A program made the position numbers and the translations under genes. A DNA stretch of 64,000 nucleotides, from NCBI GenBank assembly GCA_016271365.2, contig CM028132.1, positions 1,186,295,001-1,186,359,000 of the forward strand, read 5' to 3'. Origin of the DNA: Neoceratodus forsteri (taxonomy: Eukaryota > Chordata > Ceratodontiformes > Ceratodontidae). Below, piece by piece: positions 45,071 to 57,055 of this stretch (positions are counted from its first letter, which is position 1; every line of letters begins with the position of its first letter). The notes beneath the pieces were generated by a model. It was not told the origin of the DNA. It worked only from the letters and a program-made list of their open reading frames with translations, and did no database searches.

Positions 45071-48000
45071 AACATAGAAACATAGACTTTGACGGCAGAT
45101 AAGGACCGCTAGGCCCATCTAGTCTGCCCATTTCCCTACCTACAGGATAGGCCGCAGATCCTAGTTAACCAACAGCCTATTTCTTCCTACCCCCCACAAG
45201 AATTGCCTTATGTCTATCCCATGCATTCTTGAATTCTCCCACAGTTTAGACCCACAACCTCCTCAGGAAGGCTGTTCCATGCATCCACTACCCTCTCTGT
45301 GAAATAATACTTCCTCACATTGCCCTGAACCGCCCTCCTTCTATCTTTAAATTGTGTCCCTTGTTTTGCAAGTCTCTTTTGTGAAGATACTACCTCTTGG
45401 ACTTTATTGATTCCATGAGGTACTAAAAGTTTCTATCATGTCCCCCTCTCCTTCTTTCCTCAAGGGTATACATATTAAGCTCCTTTAGTCTCTCCTCATA
45501 GGCTTCTCTTGCAGACCTGCACCATTTAGTTGCCCTCCTCTGGACTGCCTCTGTCCTGTCTATGTCCTTGCAGAGATGGGGTCTCCAGAACTGGACACAG
45601 TACTCCAGATGGGGTCTCACCAACTGTCTGTACAGGGGATAACAACTTCCTGTTTTCTGCTGATGATGCCTCTCCCTATACATCCCAGTATACCCCCAGC
45701 CCTCCCTACTGCCTTCTCACATTGCTTGCTAACCTTAAGGTCATCTGATATGATTACCCCAGGTCCCTTTCCTTTTTTGTTGTTGTTACTTCCTCTCCAC
45801 CCATTGTGTATTCTTCCCCTGGGTTCTTCTTTCCCAGGTGCATTATTTTGCACTTCTTTGCATTGAATCCTAGCTGCCATACTTCTGACCATTCCTCCAA
45901 CCTTGCCAAGTCCCTTTTCATCCTTTTCACGCCTCCTTGTGTATCAACCCTGTTGCAGATCTTTGTGTCATCTGCAAAAGGCATACTTTTCCTTCCAGTC
46001 CCTCTGCAATGTCACTGAGTGAAGACATTAAAAGGACTGGACCCAATACTGAACCCTGCAGTACCCCACTAGTAACCCCCTTTCTTCAGAGTGGACTCCA
46101 TTTACAATTACCTTCTGTGTCCTGTTGTCCAGCCAATGTTTTGCAGGCTACCACCCTGGGTCCCACTCCCAGGCTGGTTAACTTGACTATTAATCTTTGT
46201 GGGACTATGTCAAATGCCTTGCTAAAGTCTAGGTAGGCCATGTCCACAGCCCCTCCCTGGTCTACTACTTTGGTCACCCAGTCAAAGAAATCTATTAGAT
46301 TTGTCTGACATGACCTTCCCGCTGTAGAACCCATGCTGCCTTGGGTCCTGTGCTCCACTGGCCTCTAGGTACTCGACTATTCTTTCCTTCAGAAGTGACT
46401 CCATCACTTTCCCTACCACAGAGTCAGACTGACAGGTCTGTAGTTTCCTGCCTCTGTCTTGGACCCACTTTTGTGAAGAGGAATCACATCCATTCCTCCA
46501 GTCCTCGGTACCACACATCCTCCCATGATTTATTAAAAAGAGTAGCCAGTGGTTTCACTAGTTCCTCCATTAATTCTTTTAGAATTCTGGGTGAATTCCA
46601 TCAGGACCCATTGCTTTGTCCACCTTCAGTTTTAGGAGTTCTTGCAGAACCTTTCTTCTGTGAAAGGACTGGGATTGACCCCCCATCAAGAGTGCTTCTG
46701 TTAATTGGATTAGGCACTTCCTCCTCTTTTGTGAATACTGAGCAGAAATATTCGTTCAGTATTCTGCTTTTCACTGTCCCCTCCTCCCCCCATCGTTCAT
46801 TCTATTCAGCCTCACTATCCCTCCCTTTGTCTTTCTCGCTTGCTGATGTACCTATAAAGGTTTTCCCCTTCTTAACTGAGTTGGCTATCTTTTCCTCAGT
46901 TTGGGCCTTTGCTATTCTGACTTCCCCGCTTCCTTCTGCCTTAACTGATACAGCCTCTGTCCTGCTCCTTCTGTGTTTCCTTATACTTCCGAATGCTATC
47001 TTTTCTTCTGACTTTCACAGCCACTCTTTTGAGAACCATAGTGGCTTTTCTTTCATTTTGATTTGTTTATTTGCTTCACACAAAGGCTTGTTGCCTCTGT
47101 GATGGCAGTTTTGATAATTCCAATTGTTGCTCCACACTCCTTCTAGACTGTTTGCTAGCGCTTTCTGAGGCACTCTCCCATCTGCCAAGTCAGCCCTCCT
47201 AAGTCCAGTACCCTCACTTTTGTATGGCTTGACTCTGTAGCTGAATTTAATGTGAACCACACTGTTTGATGGTCACTTGTCCCCAGATGGCAACCCACTT
47301 CTAGATCTGAGATCCTCTCACTGTCCCTGTTTGAGAGTACGAGGTCTAAGATTGCTCCCTCATGAGTGGGTTCCGAAACTAGCTGTCTAATGCCTGCCAC
47401 CTGTAGGGCATCAAGAATGGTCCTGCTATTGGATGTGGCTGCAGCAAATGTGCTCCAGTTAACATCTGGCATGTTCAGGTCTCCCATCAACAGTTTTTCC
47501 CCTTTCTCTGCCATTCTAAGAATGCCTTCTATCATATCCTTGTCCATTCCTTCCCCCTGACATGGGGATCTGTACACAACCCCTGTGCAGATTGTGGTGC
47601 CCTTTCCAGTCTCCAAGGTGACCACAGTGCCTCCTCTCCCTGTTTACTCTTTTGTTCAGTTGCTTTTATCCCTTCCTTTACATAGAGAGCTACACCTCCC
47701 CCTCTTCTCCCCTGCCTGTCTCTCCTGTAGGTTATGTACCCTGGTCTGTTAACATCCCAGTCATGGTTCTCTGTGTACCATGTTTCTGTGACTGCTACAA
47801 TATCCAGGCATCCCTCTTCCATTAAGGCCATCAGCTCAGGGAGCTTGTTGCCCAGACTACGGGCATTAGTACTCATTACCCTCCATTTCCTGATGGCCTT
47901 ACTCCCTTCCCCCCCTGTTCCTCCAAGCCATGGCACCAGGCAGGCACCTTACCTTCCTCCCCCCTTCCTCCCCCAGTTCTACCTTCCTAACAATGGAGTC

Positions 48001-48170
48001 CCCCACCAGGAGTTGTTTCCTTCCCCTGCAGGGTCCCCTGCCACCCTCCTGTGGGTCTCCTTTGTGGAGGTTCGCAGCATCCTCCTTGGTCTCCACTGTG
48101 GGTGCCTCCATGGAGGAACCACACTTTGCCAGAATGGCATAGGAATTGTGGAAAGGTACAACGGGTACAA
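45071..48170 (-). mobile_element. CR1-4: CR1 LINE inserted in the tail of L2-4
   Basis: Same family as CR1-3. The 3' end (AACATAGAAACATAGAC, plus strand) begins in the A-rich tail of L2-4, and the 5' end is truncated inside ORF1 at about 48,170. It contains ORF1 esterase start, ORF2 endonuclease, linker and RT in sense order. Many 1-bp deletions, often in homopolymers, break the frames. The ORF1-ORF2 junction carries an internal deletion of about 0.57 kb compared with CR1-3. Confidence 0.88.
45423..48142 (-). pseudogene. CR1-4 ORF1/ORF2 remains
   Basis: ORF1: LLVGDSIVRKVEL and CLPGAMAWR (48,020-47,930) keep the nucleophile motif, but the GTND and DGLH parts of the esterase are gone. ORF2: STNARSLGNKLPELMALM, LDIVAVTETWYTENHDW and RRGGGVALYVKEG (47,870-47,660); KLLMGDLNMPDVNW and TSDHQTVWFTL (47,500-47,250); GKVMESLLKERIVEYLEAS (46,410); AYLDFSKAFDIVPQ (46,240); intact FADDTKICNRV (45,980); LGFNAKKCKIMHLGKKNPG (45,870); and a C-terminal [21 protein letters not shown] (45,600). 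At least six frameshifts. Confidence 0.88.
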
Positions 48171-48212
48171 TAAAAATACAGTAGCACTTAAATGAAATGA
48201 TTTTTAAATTTG

Positions 48213-49000
48213 ACTTCAGTGTCTCTCACAGAAAAAAGGCTAGGAGCATACAATTAAATCAGAAACAGTGCCACAAACTCCAAGATTGCAGTGCACACAG
48301 AAATGCCATAAATACCAGCTAGCTGCAATGCCAGGCACAAATTCAGTTTACAGCTTGGCTGGACAGAGGCACATTTAAGTCAGTCTGTAAAGGCATTTTT
48401 GTGGTCTCCTCTGGTCTGCAATAGTGCAGAGGTAAGTTGAGGTAGAAGTTCAGCCACAGCTTGGAAGGCAGGGAGCCACTTATAAAAGGTGCAGATATTA
48501 AAAGCTAGGCTGCCTGAGGACTTGAAATGGGGCCTACTGGCTACAGTACCTTACTGGGTTTGAGGTGGGCTGGTGAGGTCCAAAGAGCCATGGGGATCAC
48601 TGTGGTGACCCCAACAGGGGTGACTAGGAGCCTAGGGAGAGAAGAGAGGTAGAAGATTCTATTTAGTCATGAGACAGAAGAAGGAGGCGGGGACAGACAG
48701 TCAGACTGAGCAATTAACTGGGAGGGATGGACAGAAGAGATTAGCTTAGCAGGGAGAGGTACTACTGAAAGTGGGGGGAGCGGCAAGAAACAGCAGTAGA
48801 GATGAGAAAGGAAATCCCACACCAAAAGCAGAAAGCCAATAGACTTTAAAATTAAAAATCCTACCCCAAATTATTCCTTAAACAGTTAATTGGTGAGCAG
48901 TCAGCCAGTATATTCTAAGAGTTTAAATCATTCCCGTATTAATCATAGAATCATCAGAAAAATACAGTTAATTACTAATTAATTACTAAATGCACAAAAG
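48213..49000. repeat. array unit 2 (split by L2-5; tail at 51,163-51,202)
   Basis: Interrupted by L2-5 after the same GCACAAAAG as unit 1. LINE-free units read GCACAAAAGAAAAATACAGTAG across this point. Confidence 0.9.
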
Positions 49001-51162
49001 CAATTTCAAGGATGTCACAGGGAAGCAGCCAAAAACCTCTCCGGCCATGTTAATGGTTGGTGGATCCTCAACCCTCGACCCCAAGGTGATCGCAAACATC
49101 TTTAACACGGCTTTTTCAGGCCTTAGTGCTGTTCTACCCCATGACTTTTTTTGAAAACAGGGCCTACTCCCCAAATACCTCAGCCCCTCAGTCTAACCAT
49201 CCCCTGTTCTACTTCAGGGAAGTAAGGCTGAATGAAGCTCTCCGCTATATTACTGCAGCTATCTCCAAATCTTGATCTAGTAGTGACACCCTGGAACTTA
49301 AGCTTCTGTTGCTCACCCTCGATGAGGTAATTCATCCATTAACAAAAATCCTAAACCTCTCTCTCAGCTGTGGAAAATTCCTGGACCTATGGAAAGCAGC
49401 CACTGTGACACCCATCCATAAAAGTGGGGATAAGATGAATCACTCAAATTATCGCCCCATCTCCATACTGCCCCCAGCCTCTAGGCACTCGAGCACATCG
49501 TGGCTGATCAATTTACCGACCACTTGGATAAATACAATATACCTTGCCAACAACAACAACACGGCTTCTGGAAAGGTCACAGCACCACCACCACAGCCCT
49601 TCTTGAGTTCACTGGAGCTTTGCACAAATCCCTTGACAACGGCCTTTTCACAGGGGCCATTTTCATGGATTTCTCCAAGGCCTTTGCTATAGTACACCAT
49701 GGTCTACTAATTCACCAACTACTGAATGCTGGGCTATCACCTGACTCTTCTCTCTGGTTTAAAAGCAACTTAGAAAACCGGTCGCAGACAGTAAAAATTG
49801 CGGACGCTCTTTCTGACACCCTGCCTGTTTGCTCGGGTGTCCCACAGGGATCCATACTGGGCCCCCTCCTTTTTAGCCTTTTCTTAAACTCTCTCCCTTA
49901 CCACTTCTCTGAGCAGATCATACTGTATGCTGATGATGCTGTTGTATTCTCCACTCACAAAGATCCTGCAACTCTTCAACACAACCTTCAACTTGATTTC
50001 AGTTCTGTAGAGACATGGTTTCTTAATCATAAACTGGTCCTCAATGACAAGAAAACCAAATCTATGCTCTTCTGTAGCTCTCATAACCCACACAAGCTAC
50101 ACCACTTGGCTATCTCCACCACCCAGGGGAACACTCTAGATCACGTGGGGTCCTTCAAATACTTAGGGATACAGCTTGACCCTAATCTCTCCAATGGACT
50201 TCATGTAGATAATGTAGCTAGAGCTGCTAATACCCGGCTTGGTCTCCTCTACAAACACAGACCACACCTCACGCCAGAAGCTTTGAAGGTTGCAGTCCTG
50301 AGCTCTGTGATCTCTATAATAGACTATGGTCTCATCATGCATGGCTCAGCCACAACCACAACCCTTAGATGCCTCTCAACTGCCTTAAATAAGGCATGTT
50401 GGCTCATCACTGGTGCTCACAATCTCACCCACACATGTGACCTGTACACTCAGACCGGCTGGCTCCAACTATCAAACCGCATAAAGTTTCTCACCTGATC
50501 CATGGTGAAAATAATCTACCTTGGCCTTGCACCTTCTGGGATCTCAACTCTGTTACGACACTGAATTAACAAATGGTGCCTTAGGAGATCCATGCTACAA
50601 CTACTGAAAGTCCCCCACTGTCACACTTCACGGGGACAATGCTCTTTTGCTTATCGAGCACCACTCTGGTTCAATGGCCTCAGCCCCACCACCTCCTCTG
50701 CCCCAACAATTGGTATGTTTAAAACTATGTTCCGGTACTATCCCACTACCCACAGCTCCTGTGACTGCCCAACTTAACTTTGTTTCTCCACTTCCCTTCC
50801 TGCTCTAGTGCCCCCCCCCACCGGATTCTACCCTCACATCTTGGTATACCCAATGCTGCACTTTTCACCCTCTCCCCGCCCTTCCTACATTCCTTCTCCC
50901 CCTCTCCTCTCTTCCCTCTCCCTATGACTCTGGCACTTATCTGTTGTCTATTTTCTCTGACAAATGCTGCTGGCTGCCCTGTTACAATGCTACCCTTGAA
51001 TTGTATTAATCTGTACTCTGTTTGCAATGTCCACATTGTTGTAATGTCTGTCTTGATGTTCCCCATAATTTGTATTTCTCTGACATGGAACCTTTGTAAA
51101 AGAGCCAAGGCTCAAAGGTATTTGTAATCCTAGATTTGATAAATAAAAAATAAATAAAATAA
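49001..51162 (+). mobile_element. L2-5: 5'-truncated L2 LINE in array unit 2
   Basis: Near-identical to L2-4 in extent, with the same truncation point and the same target base in the 817-bp unit. It ends TAAATAAAAAATAAATAAAATAAA, directly followed by the array sequence AATACAGTAGC. The tail is uninterrupted here. Confidence 0.93.
49500..50498 (+). CDS. L2-5 reverse transcriptase ORF (open, partial ORF2)
   Basis: An open 332-codon frame, the most intact LINE RT in the window. Order: DHLDKYNIPC, HGFWKGHSTTTTALLEFTGA, GAIFMDFSKAFAIVHHGL (motif A, Asp kept), SGVPQGSILGPLLFSLFLN-type motif B region, LYADDAVVFSTHKD (motif C intact), NHKLVLNDKKTKSMLFCSS, SFKYLGIQLDPNLSNG and ISIIDYGLIMHGSATT. The linker and first RT segment lie in a different frame (49,309-49,490), so a frameshift near 49,490 precedes it. 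The ATG at 49,500 is only the first Met in the open frame. No endonuclease is present, so it cannot retrotranspose on its own. Confidence 0.85.
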   Translation: MADQFTDHLDKYNIPCQQQQHGFWKGHSTTTTALLEFTGALHKSLDNGLFTGAIFMDFSKAFAIVHHGLLIHQLLNAGLSPDSSLWFKSNLENRSQTVKIADALSDTLPVCSGVPQGSILGPLLFSLFLNSLPYHFSEQIILYADDAVVFSTHKDPATLQHNLQLDFSSVETWFLNHKLVLNDKKTKSMLFCSSHNPHKLHHLAISTTQGNTLDHVGSFKYLGIQLDPNLSNGLHVDNVARAANTRLGLLYKHRPHLTPEALKVAVLSSVISIIDYGLIMHGSATTTTLRCLSTALNKACWLITGAHNLTHTCDLYTQTGWLQLSNRIKFLT

Positions 51163-51202
51163 AAATACAGTAGCACTTAAATGAAATTATTTTTAAATTT
51201 GT

Positions 51203-51733
51203 CTTCAGTGTCTCTCACAGAAAAAAGGCTAGGAGCATACAATTAAATCAGAAACAGCGCCACAAACTCTAAGAATACAGTGCACACAGAAATGCCATAA
51301 ATACCAGCTAGCTGCAATGCCAGGCACAAATTCAGTTTACAGCTTGGCTGGACAGAGGCACATTTAAGTCAGTCTGTAAAGGGGTCTTTCTGGTCTCCTC
51401 TGGTCAGCAACAGCGCAGAGGTCAGTTGAGGTAGAAGTTCAGCCACAGCCTGGAAAGCAGGGAGCCGCTTAGAAAAGGTGCCAGAAATTGAAAGCTAGGC
51501 TGCCTGAGGACTTGAAATGGAGCCTGCTGGCAACAGTATCTTGCTGGGTTTGAGATGGGTTGATGAGGTTTAAAGAGCCATGGGGAGCGCTGCGGTAACC
51601 CCAACAGGGGTGACTAGGAGCCTAGGGAGAGAAGAGGGGTAGAAGTTTATATTTAGTCAGGGGAGAGAAGAAGGAGGTGGGGACAGACAGTCAGACTGAG
51701 CAATTAACTGGGAGGGATGGACAGAAGAGATTA
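51203..51733. repeat. array unit 3, left part (right part at 53,953-54,236)
   Basis: Interrupted by CR1-5 within GAAGAGATTAGCTTAGCAGG. No L2 insertion is present at the GCACAAAAG site of this unit. Confidence 0.9.
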
Positions 51734-53952
51734 CATTGGATATGGGCAAGAAAGGAGTGGAATCTGGCACAAGAGTGCTGGACTTCAGGAGGGCTGACTT
51801 TGGGAGGATGGGGAAGTGGTAAAAGGATACCTGACCAGAATTCAATATAGTATGGACACTAACCAGAGGTAGGAGCTCATAAAGCTGGGGATAGTGGAGG
51901 CAACCAAAACCTGCTGAAAGGCCCAGAGCAAAAAGGCTAGGACTAAGAAACCAAGCTGGTTGAGCAAGGAGTTCATGGAAAAGGTAAGGAGGAAAAGAGC
52001 TGCCTTTTGGGAAGTACAAGAAAACAGGAAGGGGGAGGACAGGGAGGAGTACTTGACGGAATCGAAGGAGGTGACAACGGCAGTAAAGGGAGCCAAGGCA
52101 TCTACGGAACTCAGGCAGGCACAAGGCATTAAGAAGAGGGCGAAGGACTTCTTTAGGTATGTCAGGGAGAAAAGGAGCTGTAAGGACCACATAGTAAGGA
52201 TTAGGAAGGAGGGGGGGTTGGGTGGAAGCAGGGTGTGATAAGACAGAAGCACTAAATGGGTACTTCTGCTCAGTATTTACTAAAGAAAAGGGGCGGTGAC
52301 ACCCAAGGGGGGAGAAGCAGCAGAAACAGGGAAGAGGGGTTGACATATGGGGAAATCATGGAGGGCAGAGTTCAGGAGGGTTTGAAGGCACTGAGTGTGG
52401 ATAAGGCACCAGGCCCAGATGGCATCCACCCCAGAGTACTGAAGGAGCTGGCAGAGGTCCTTGCAGGACCTTTGGCAGTCCTATTTAATGCCTCACTACA
52501 TTCGGGGTGTGTACTGCAGGACTGGAGGATGGCTCATGTGGTGCCCCTCCACAAGAGTGGTCCCAAGGATGAACCAAGAAACTACAGATCAGTGAGCCTC
52601 ACATCCATCGTGGGTAAGCTAATGGACACTGTCCTGAAGACAGGCTGGTGACCCTCCAAGAGGCCAAAGAACTACAGGACAACAGACATAATGGCTTCAT
52701 ATGGGACACATACAGCTAAACCAACCTGGTGGAGTTCTATGACTGGGAAACTAGGCAACTGGACAGGGACCATGCAGTGTATGTCCTGTATCTGGACTTC
52801 AGTAAGGCATTCGACTCGGTGCCGCATGGAAGGCTGGGAAGTACATTAGTAGGCACAGGGGCAGGTGCAAAGCTGGTGAGATGGGTAGGGAACTGGCTTC
52901 AGGCAAGGTAACAGAGGGTGATGGTGGTTGGGGAACTCTCACACCCAAGGGTAGTGACAAGTGATGTTCCGCAGGGCTCGGTGCTGGGACCAGTGTTGTT
53001 TGGGATATTCATTGCAGACATATCATTGGACATCAAGAGCAAGATCAGTCTGTTTGCTGATGATACCAAGGTAGGAGCAGTGGTGGATGACCTAGGGGGA
53101 TGGCAGGGGTTGCAAGATGATCTGGAAAAGCTTGAAACCTGGTCAGACACCTGGCAACTGGGGTTTAATGCCAAAAAGTGCAAGGTGTTGCATTTTGGGA
53201 TCAAGAAGCCAAGGAGGAGTTACCAGCTGGGGGGAGTGCAGCTAGCCCAGACAGAGGAGAAGGATATGGGGGTGCTCATTACAGGGTCAATGAACAACTC
53301 GGCACAATGTAGGAAGGCAGCTGCAAAGGCCAACAAAATGCTGGGTTGTATTGCAAGGGATATATCCTCAAGAAGGGAGAGGTGATTCTGCTACTGTAGG
53401 TCATTATTTAGACCACACCTAGAGTACTGCGTGCAGTACTGGTGCCTGTATCTGAAGAGGGACATTAAGTTACTGGAGGGGATGCAGCGTAGGGTGACAA
53501 AGATGATCAAGGGGCTGGGGGACTTATCATACGAGAGGAGGCTGAGAGAGTTGAACATGTACTCGCTGGAGGAGAGGAGAGGAGGGACAGGTGGGACATG
53601 ATTGAAACCTTTAAGTACATGAAAGGAATAAACAAGACAGGAACAGTGGGGCTGTTCAAAGTAAGGGAGGGGAGGGACACCAGGGGCCATGATAAGAGAC
53701 TGGAGGGAGATGAGGAGACACTTTTTTGCAGAGGATGGTGGCTGGGTGGAATGCTTTACCTGCAGAAGTGGTATCCAGTAGAACAGTGGACTGCTTCAAA
53801 AGGGGATGGGACAGGATAAGGAGGAAGGTCAATGAAGGGGAAGGGTGGAGGGAAGGGGCAGCTGCAGAATAAGGGGTGCTAGCTGCACATTCGAGCAGAC
53901 TCGATAGACCTCTAAGGCTTTATCTGCTGGCAAATTTCATATGTTCATATTT
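51734..53952 (+). mobile_element. CR1-5: 5'-truncated CR1 LINE in array unit 3
   Basis: Plus-strand CR1 from the endonuclease-RT linker (VLDFRRADFGRMGKW, about 51,780) to a 3' end reading TTTCATATGTTCATATTTG, the ending of another CR1 subgroup. It differs from CR1-3 and CR1-4 in its 3' UTR and in many RT residues. Confidence 0.9.
51960..53820 (+). pseudogene. CR1-5 ORF2, linker and RT
   Basis: The linker in 51,960-52,238 is lysine/glutamate-rich with KKRAKDFFRYVREKRS, then YFCSVFTKE (52,260). RT shows DKAPGPDGIHPRVLKELAEV (52,400), AHVVPLHKSGPKDEPRNYRS, VSLTSIVGKLMD, LYLDFSKAFDSVPHGRL (52,790), VPQGSVLGPVLFGIFIADI, LFADDTKVGAVVDD (53,050, intact motif C) and LGFNAKKCKVLHFG. The C-terminal part is 53,598-53,819. 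Stops near 52,650, 52,719 and 53,385 and frameshifts inactivate it. Confidence 0.9.
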
Positions 53953-54236
53953 GTTTAGCAGGAAGGGGTACTACTGAAAGTGAGGGGGGCAATAATCAGC
54001 AGTACAGATGAGAAAGCAAATCCCACACTGAGATCAGAAAGCCAGTAGACCTTAAAATTAAAAATCCTACCCTAAATTATTCCTTAAACAGTTAATTGGT
54101 GAGCAGTCAGCCAGTACATTCTAAGAGTTTAAATCATTCCCTTATCAATCATAGAATCATCAGAAAAGTACAGTTAATTACTAAATGCACAAAAGAAAAA
54201 TACAGTAGCACTTAAATGAAATGATTTTTAAACTTG

Positions 54237-56866
54237 ACTTCAGCATCTCTCAAAGAAAAAAAATCTAGGAGCATACAATTAAATCAGAAATTGCGCCATA
54301 AACTCCGAGATTGCAGTACACGCAGAACTGCCATAAATACCAGCCAGCTGCAATGCCAGGCACAAATTCAGTTTACAGCTTGGCTGGTCAAAGGTACATA
54401 TAAGTCAGTCTGTAAAGGGTTTTTGTGGTCTCCTCTGGTCTGCAATAGTGCAGAGGTAAGCCGAGGTAGAAGTTCAGCCACATCTAGAACGGCAGGGAGC
54501 CGCTTATAAAAGGTGCCAGAAATTCAAAGCTACGCTGCCTGAGGACTTGAAATGGAGTCTGCTGGCTACAGTACCTTGCTGGGATCGAGGTGGGCTGGTG
54601 AGGTCCAAAAAGCCATGAGGAGGACTGCAGTGACCCCAACAGGGGTGACTAGTAGCCTAGGGAGGGAAGAGAGGTAGAAGATTATATTTAGTCAGCGGAC
54701 GGAAGAACGAGGTGGGGACAGACAGTCAGACTGAACAATTACCTGGGAGGGATGGATAGAAGAGATTAGCTTAGCAGGGAGGGGTACTACTGAAAGTAGG
54801 GGGAACGGCAAGAAACAGCAGTAGAAATGAGAAAGGAAATCCCACACCAAGAGCAGAAAGCCAGTAGACTTTAAAAATAAAAATCCTACGCTAAATTATT
54901 CTTTAAACAGTTAATTAGTGAGCAGTCAGCCAGTACATTCTAAGAGTTTAAATCATTCCCTTATCAATAATAAAATCATCAGAAAAATACAGTTAATTAC
55001 TTAATGCACAAACGAAAAATACAGTAGCACTTAAATGAACTAATTTTTAAATTTGACTTCAGTGTCTCTCACAGAAAAAAGGCTAGGAGTGTACAATTAA
55101 ATCAGAAACAGTGCCATAAACTCCAAGATTGCAGTGCACACAGAAATGCCATATATACCAGCTAGCTGCAATGCCAGGCACAAATTCAGTTTACAGCTTG
55201 GCTGGACACAGGCATATTTAAGTCAGTCTGTAAAGAGCATTATGTGGTCTCCTCTGGTCTGCAATAGTGCAAAGGTAAGTTGAGGTAGAAGTTAAGCCAC
55301 AGCTTGGAAGGCAGGGAGCCACTTATGAAAGGTGCCAGAAATTAAAAGCTAGGATGTCTGAGGACTTGAAATAGAGCCTGCTGGCTACAGTACCTTGCTG
55401 GGTTCGAGGTGGGCTGGTGCGGTCCAAAGAGCCATGAGGAGGACTGCGATCACCACAACAGGGGCAGCTAGGAGCCTAGGGAGAGAAGAGGGGTAGAAGA
55501 CTATATTTAGTCAGGGGACAGAAGAAGGAGGCGGGGACAGACAGTCAGACTAAGCAATTAACTGAGAGGGAAGGGCAGAAGAGATTAGTTTAGCAGGGTG
55601 GGGCACTACTGAAACTAGGGGGAGGGACAAGAATCAGCAGCACAGATGAGAAAGGAAATCCCACACCAAGAGCACAAAGCCAGTGACCTTTAAAAATATA
55701 AATCCTACCCTAAATTATTCCTTAAACAGTTAATTGGTGAGCAGTCAGCCAGTACATTCTGAGTTTATATCGTCCCTTATCAATCATAGAATCATCAGAA
55801 AAATACAGTTAATTACTTAATGCACTTAGGAAAAATACAGTAGCACTTAAATGAAATGATCTTTAAATTTGACTTCAGTGTCTCTCACAGAAAAGAGGCT
55901 AGGAGCGTGCAATTAAATCAGAAACAGCGCCATAAACTCAGAGATTGCAGTACACACAGAAATGCCATAAATACCAGCTAGCTGCAATGCCAGATACAAA
56001 TTCAGTTTACAGCTTGGCTGAACAGAGCCACATTTAAGTCAGTCTGTAAAGGGGCTTTTGTGGTCTCCTCTGGTCTGCAATAGTGCAGAGGTAAGTTGAG
56101 GTAGAAGTTCAGCCACAGCTTGGAAGGCAGGGAGCCACTTATAAAAGGTGCAGATATTAAAAGCTAGGCTGCCTGAGGACTTGAAATGGAGCCTACTGGC
56201 TACAGTACCTTGCTGGGTTCAAGGTGGGCTGGTGAGGTGCCATGAGCCATGGGGAGTGCCACGGTGACCCCAACAGGGGTGACTAGGAGGCTAGAGTGAC
56301 AAGAGGGGTAGAACATTATATTTAGTCAGCAGACAGAAGAAGAAGGTGGGGACAGACAGTCAGACTGAGCAATTACCTTGGTGGGATGGACGAAAGAGAT
56401 TAGTTTAGCAGGAAGGGGTACTACTGAAACTAGGGGAAGGGGCAAGAATCAGCAGTACAAATGAGAGAGGAAATCCCACACCAAGAGAAGAAAACCAGCA
56501 GACTTTAATAATAAAAATCCTACCCCAAATTATTCTTTAAACATTTAATTGGTGAGCAGTCAGCCAGTACATTCTTAGAGTTTAATCATTCCCTTATCAA
56601 TCACGGAATCATCAGAAAAACACAGTTGATTACTTAATGCACAAAAGAAAACTACAGTAGCACTTAAATGAAATGATTTTTAAATTCGATTTCAGTATCT
56701 CTCACAGAAAAGAGGCTAGGAGCATACAATTAAATCAGAAACAGAGCCATAAACTCTGAGATTGGAGTACACACAGAAATGCCATAAATACCCGTTAACT
56801 GCAATGCCAGGCACAAACTCAGTTTACAGCTTGGCTGGAAAGAGACACATTTAAGTCAGTCTGTAA
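54237..56866. repeat. array units 4, 5, 6 and the start of unit 7
   Basis: Three complete head-to-tail units (54,237, 55,056, 55,872) and the first 177 bp of a fourth (56,690), which is cut by DIRS-2 after CAGTCTGTAA and continues at 62,557-62,818. Units differ from each other by scattered substitutions and 1-3 bp indels. Confidence 0.93.
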
Positions 56867-57055
56867 GAAAAAATTACTCACCTTAGTAATTGCTTTTCTT
56901 CTCATGGAGTCTTGCTATATTATAACAATAGCAGTCAGCCACTGCAGCTGAACTGCCCCGGAGAGGAAGGAGTTAACTCCAGAAGATCTGGAGTTCTACA
57001 GCGCGAGGGCGCTGTGCCTAAAGTTTCATCTGGCAGTTTCAAATGAAACTGCTGA
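56867..57055 (-). repeat. DIRS-2 right inverted terminal repeat (3' in sense)
   Basis: From GCAGTCAGCCACTGCAGCTG onward it is the inverted copy of 62,395-62,520 with a few mismatches (CCCCGGAGAGGAAGG versus CCGGAGAAGAGAAGG). The outermost roughly 45 bp (AAAAATTACTCACC...CTCATGGAGTC) differ from the other end except for the shared TCTTGCTATATTATAACAATA part. The non-matching ends are typical for DIRS. Confidence 0.93.

Noticed and set aside
46341..47102. Open 253-codon plus-strand frame
   Set aside because: It is the antisense of CR1-4 linker and RT code; the CR1 motifs on the minus strand explain the sequence.
51657..52346. Open 229-codon minus-strand frame
   Set aside because: It spans the array/CR1-5 junction and is antisense to the CR1-5 linker, rich in Leu, Pro and Ser from purine-rich sense code.
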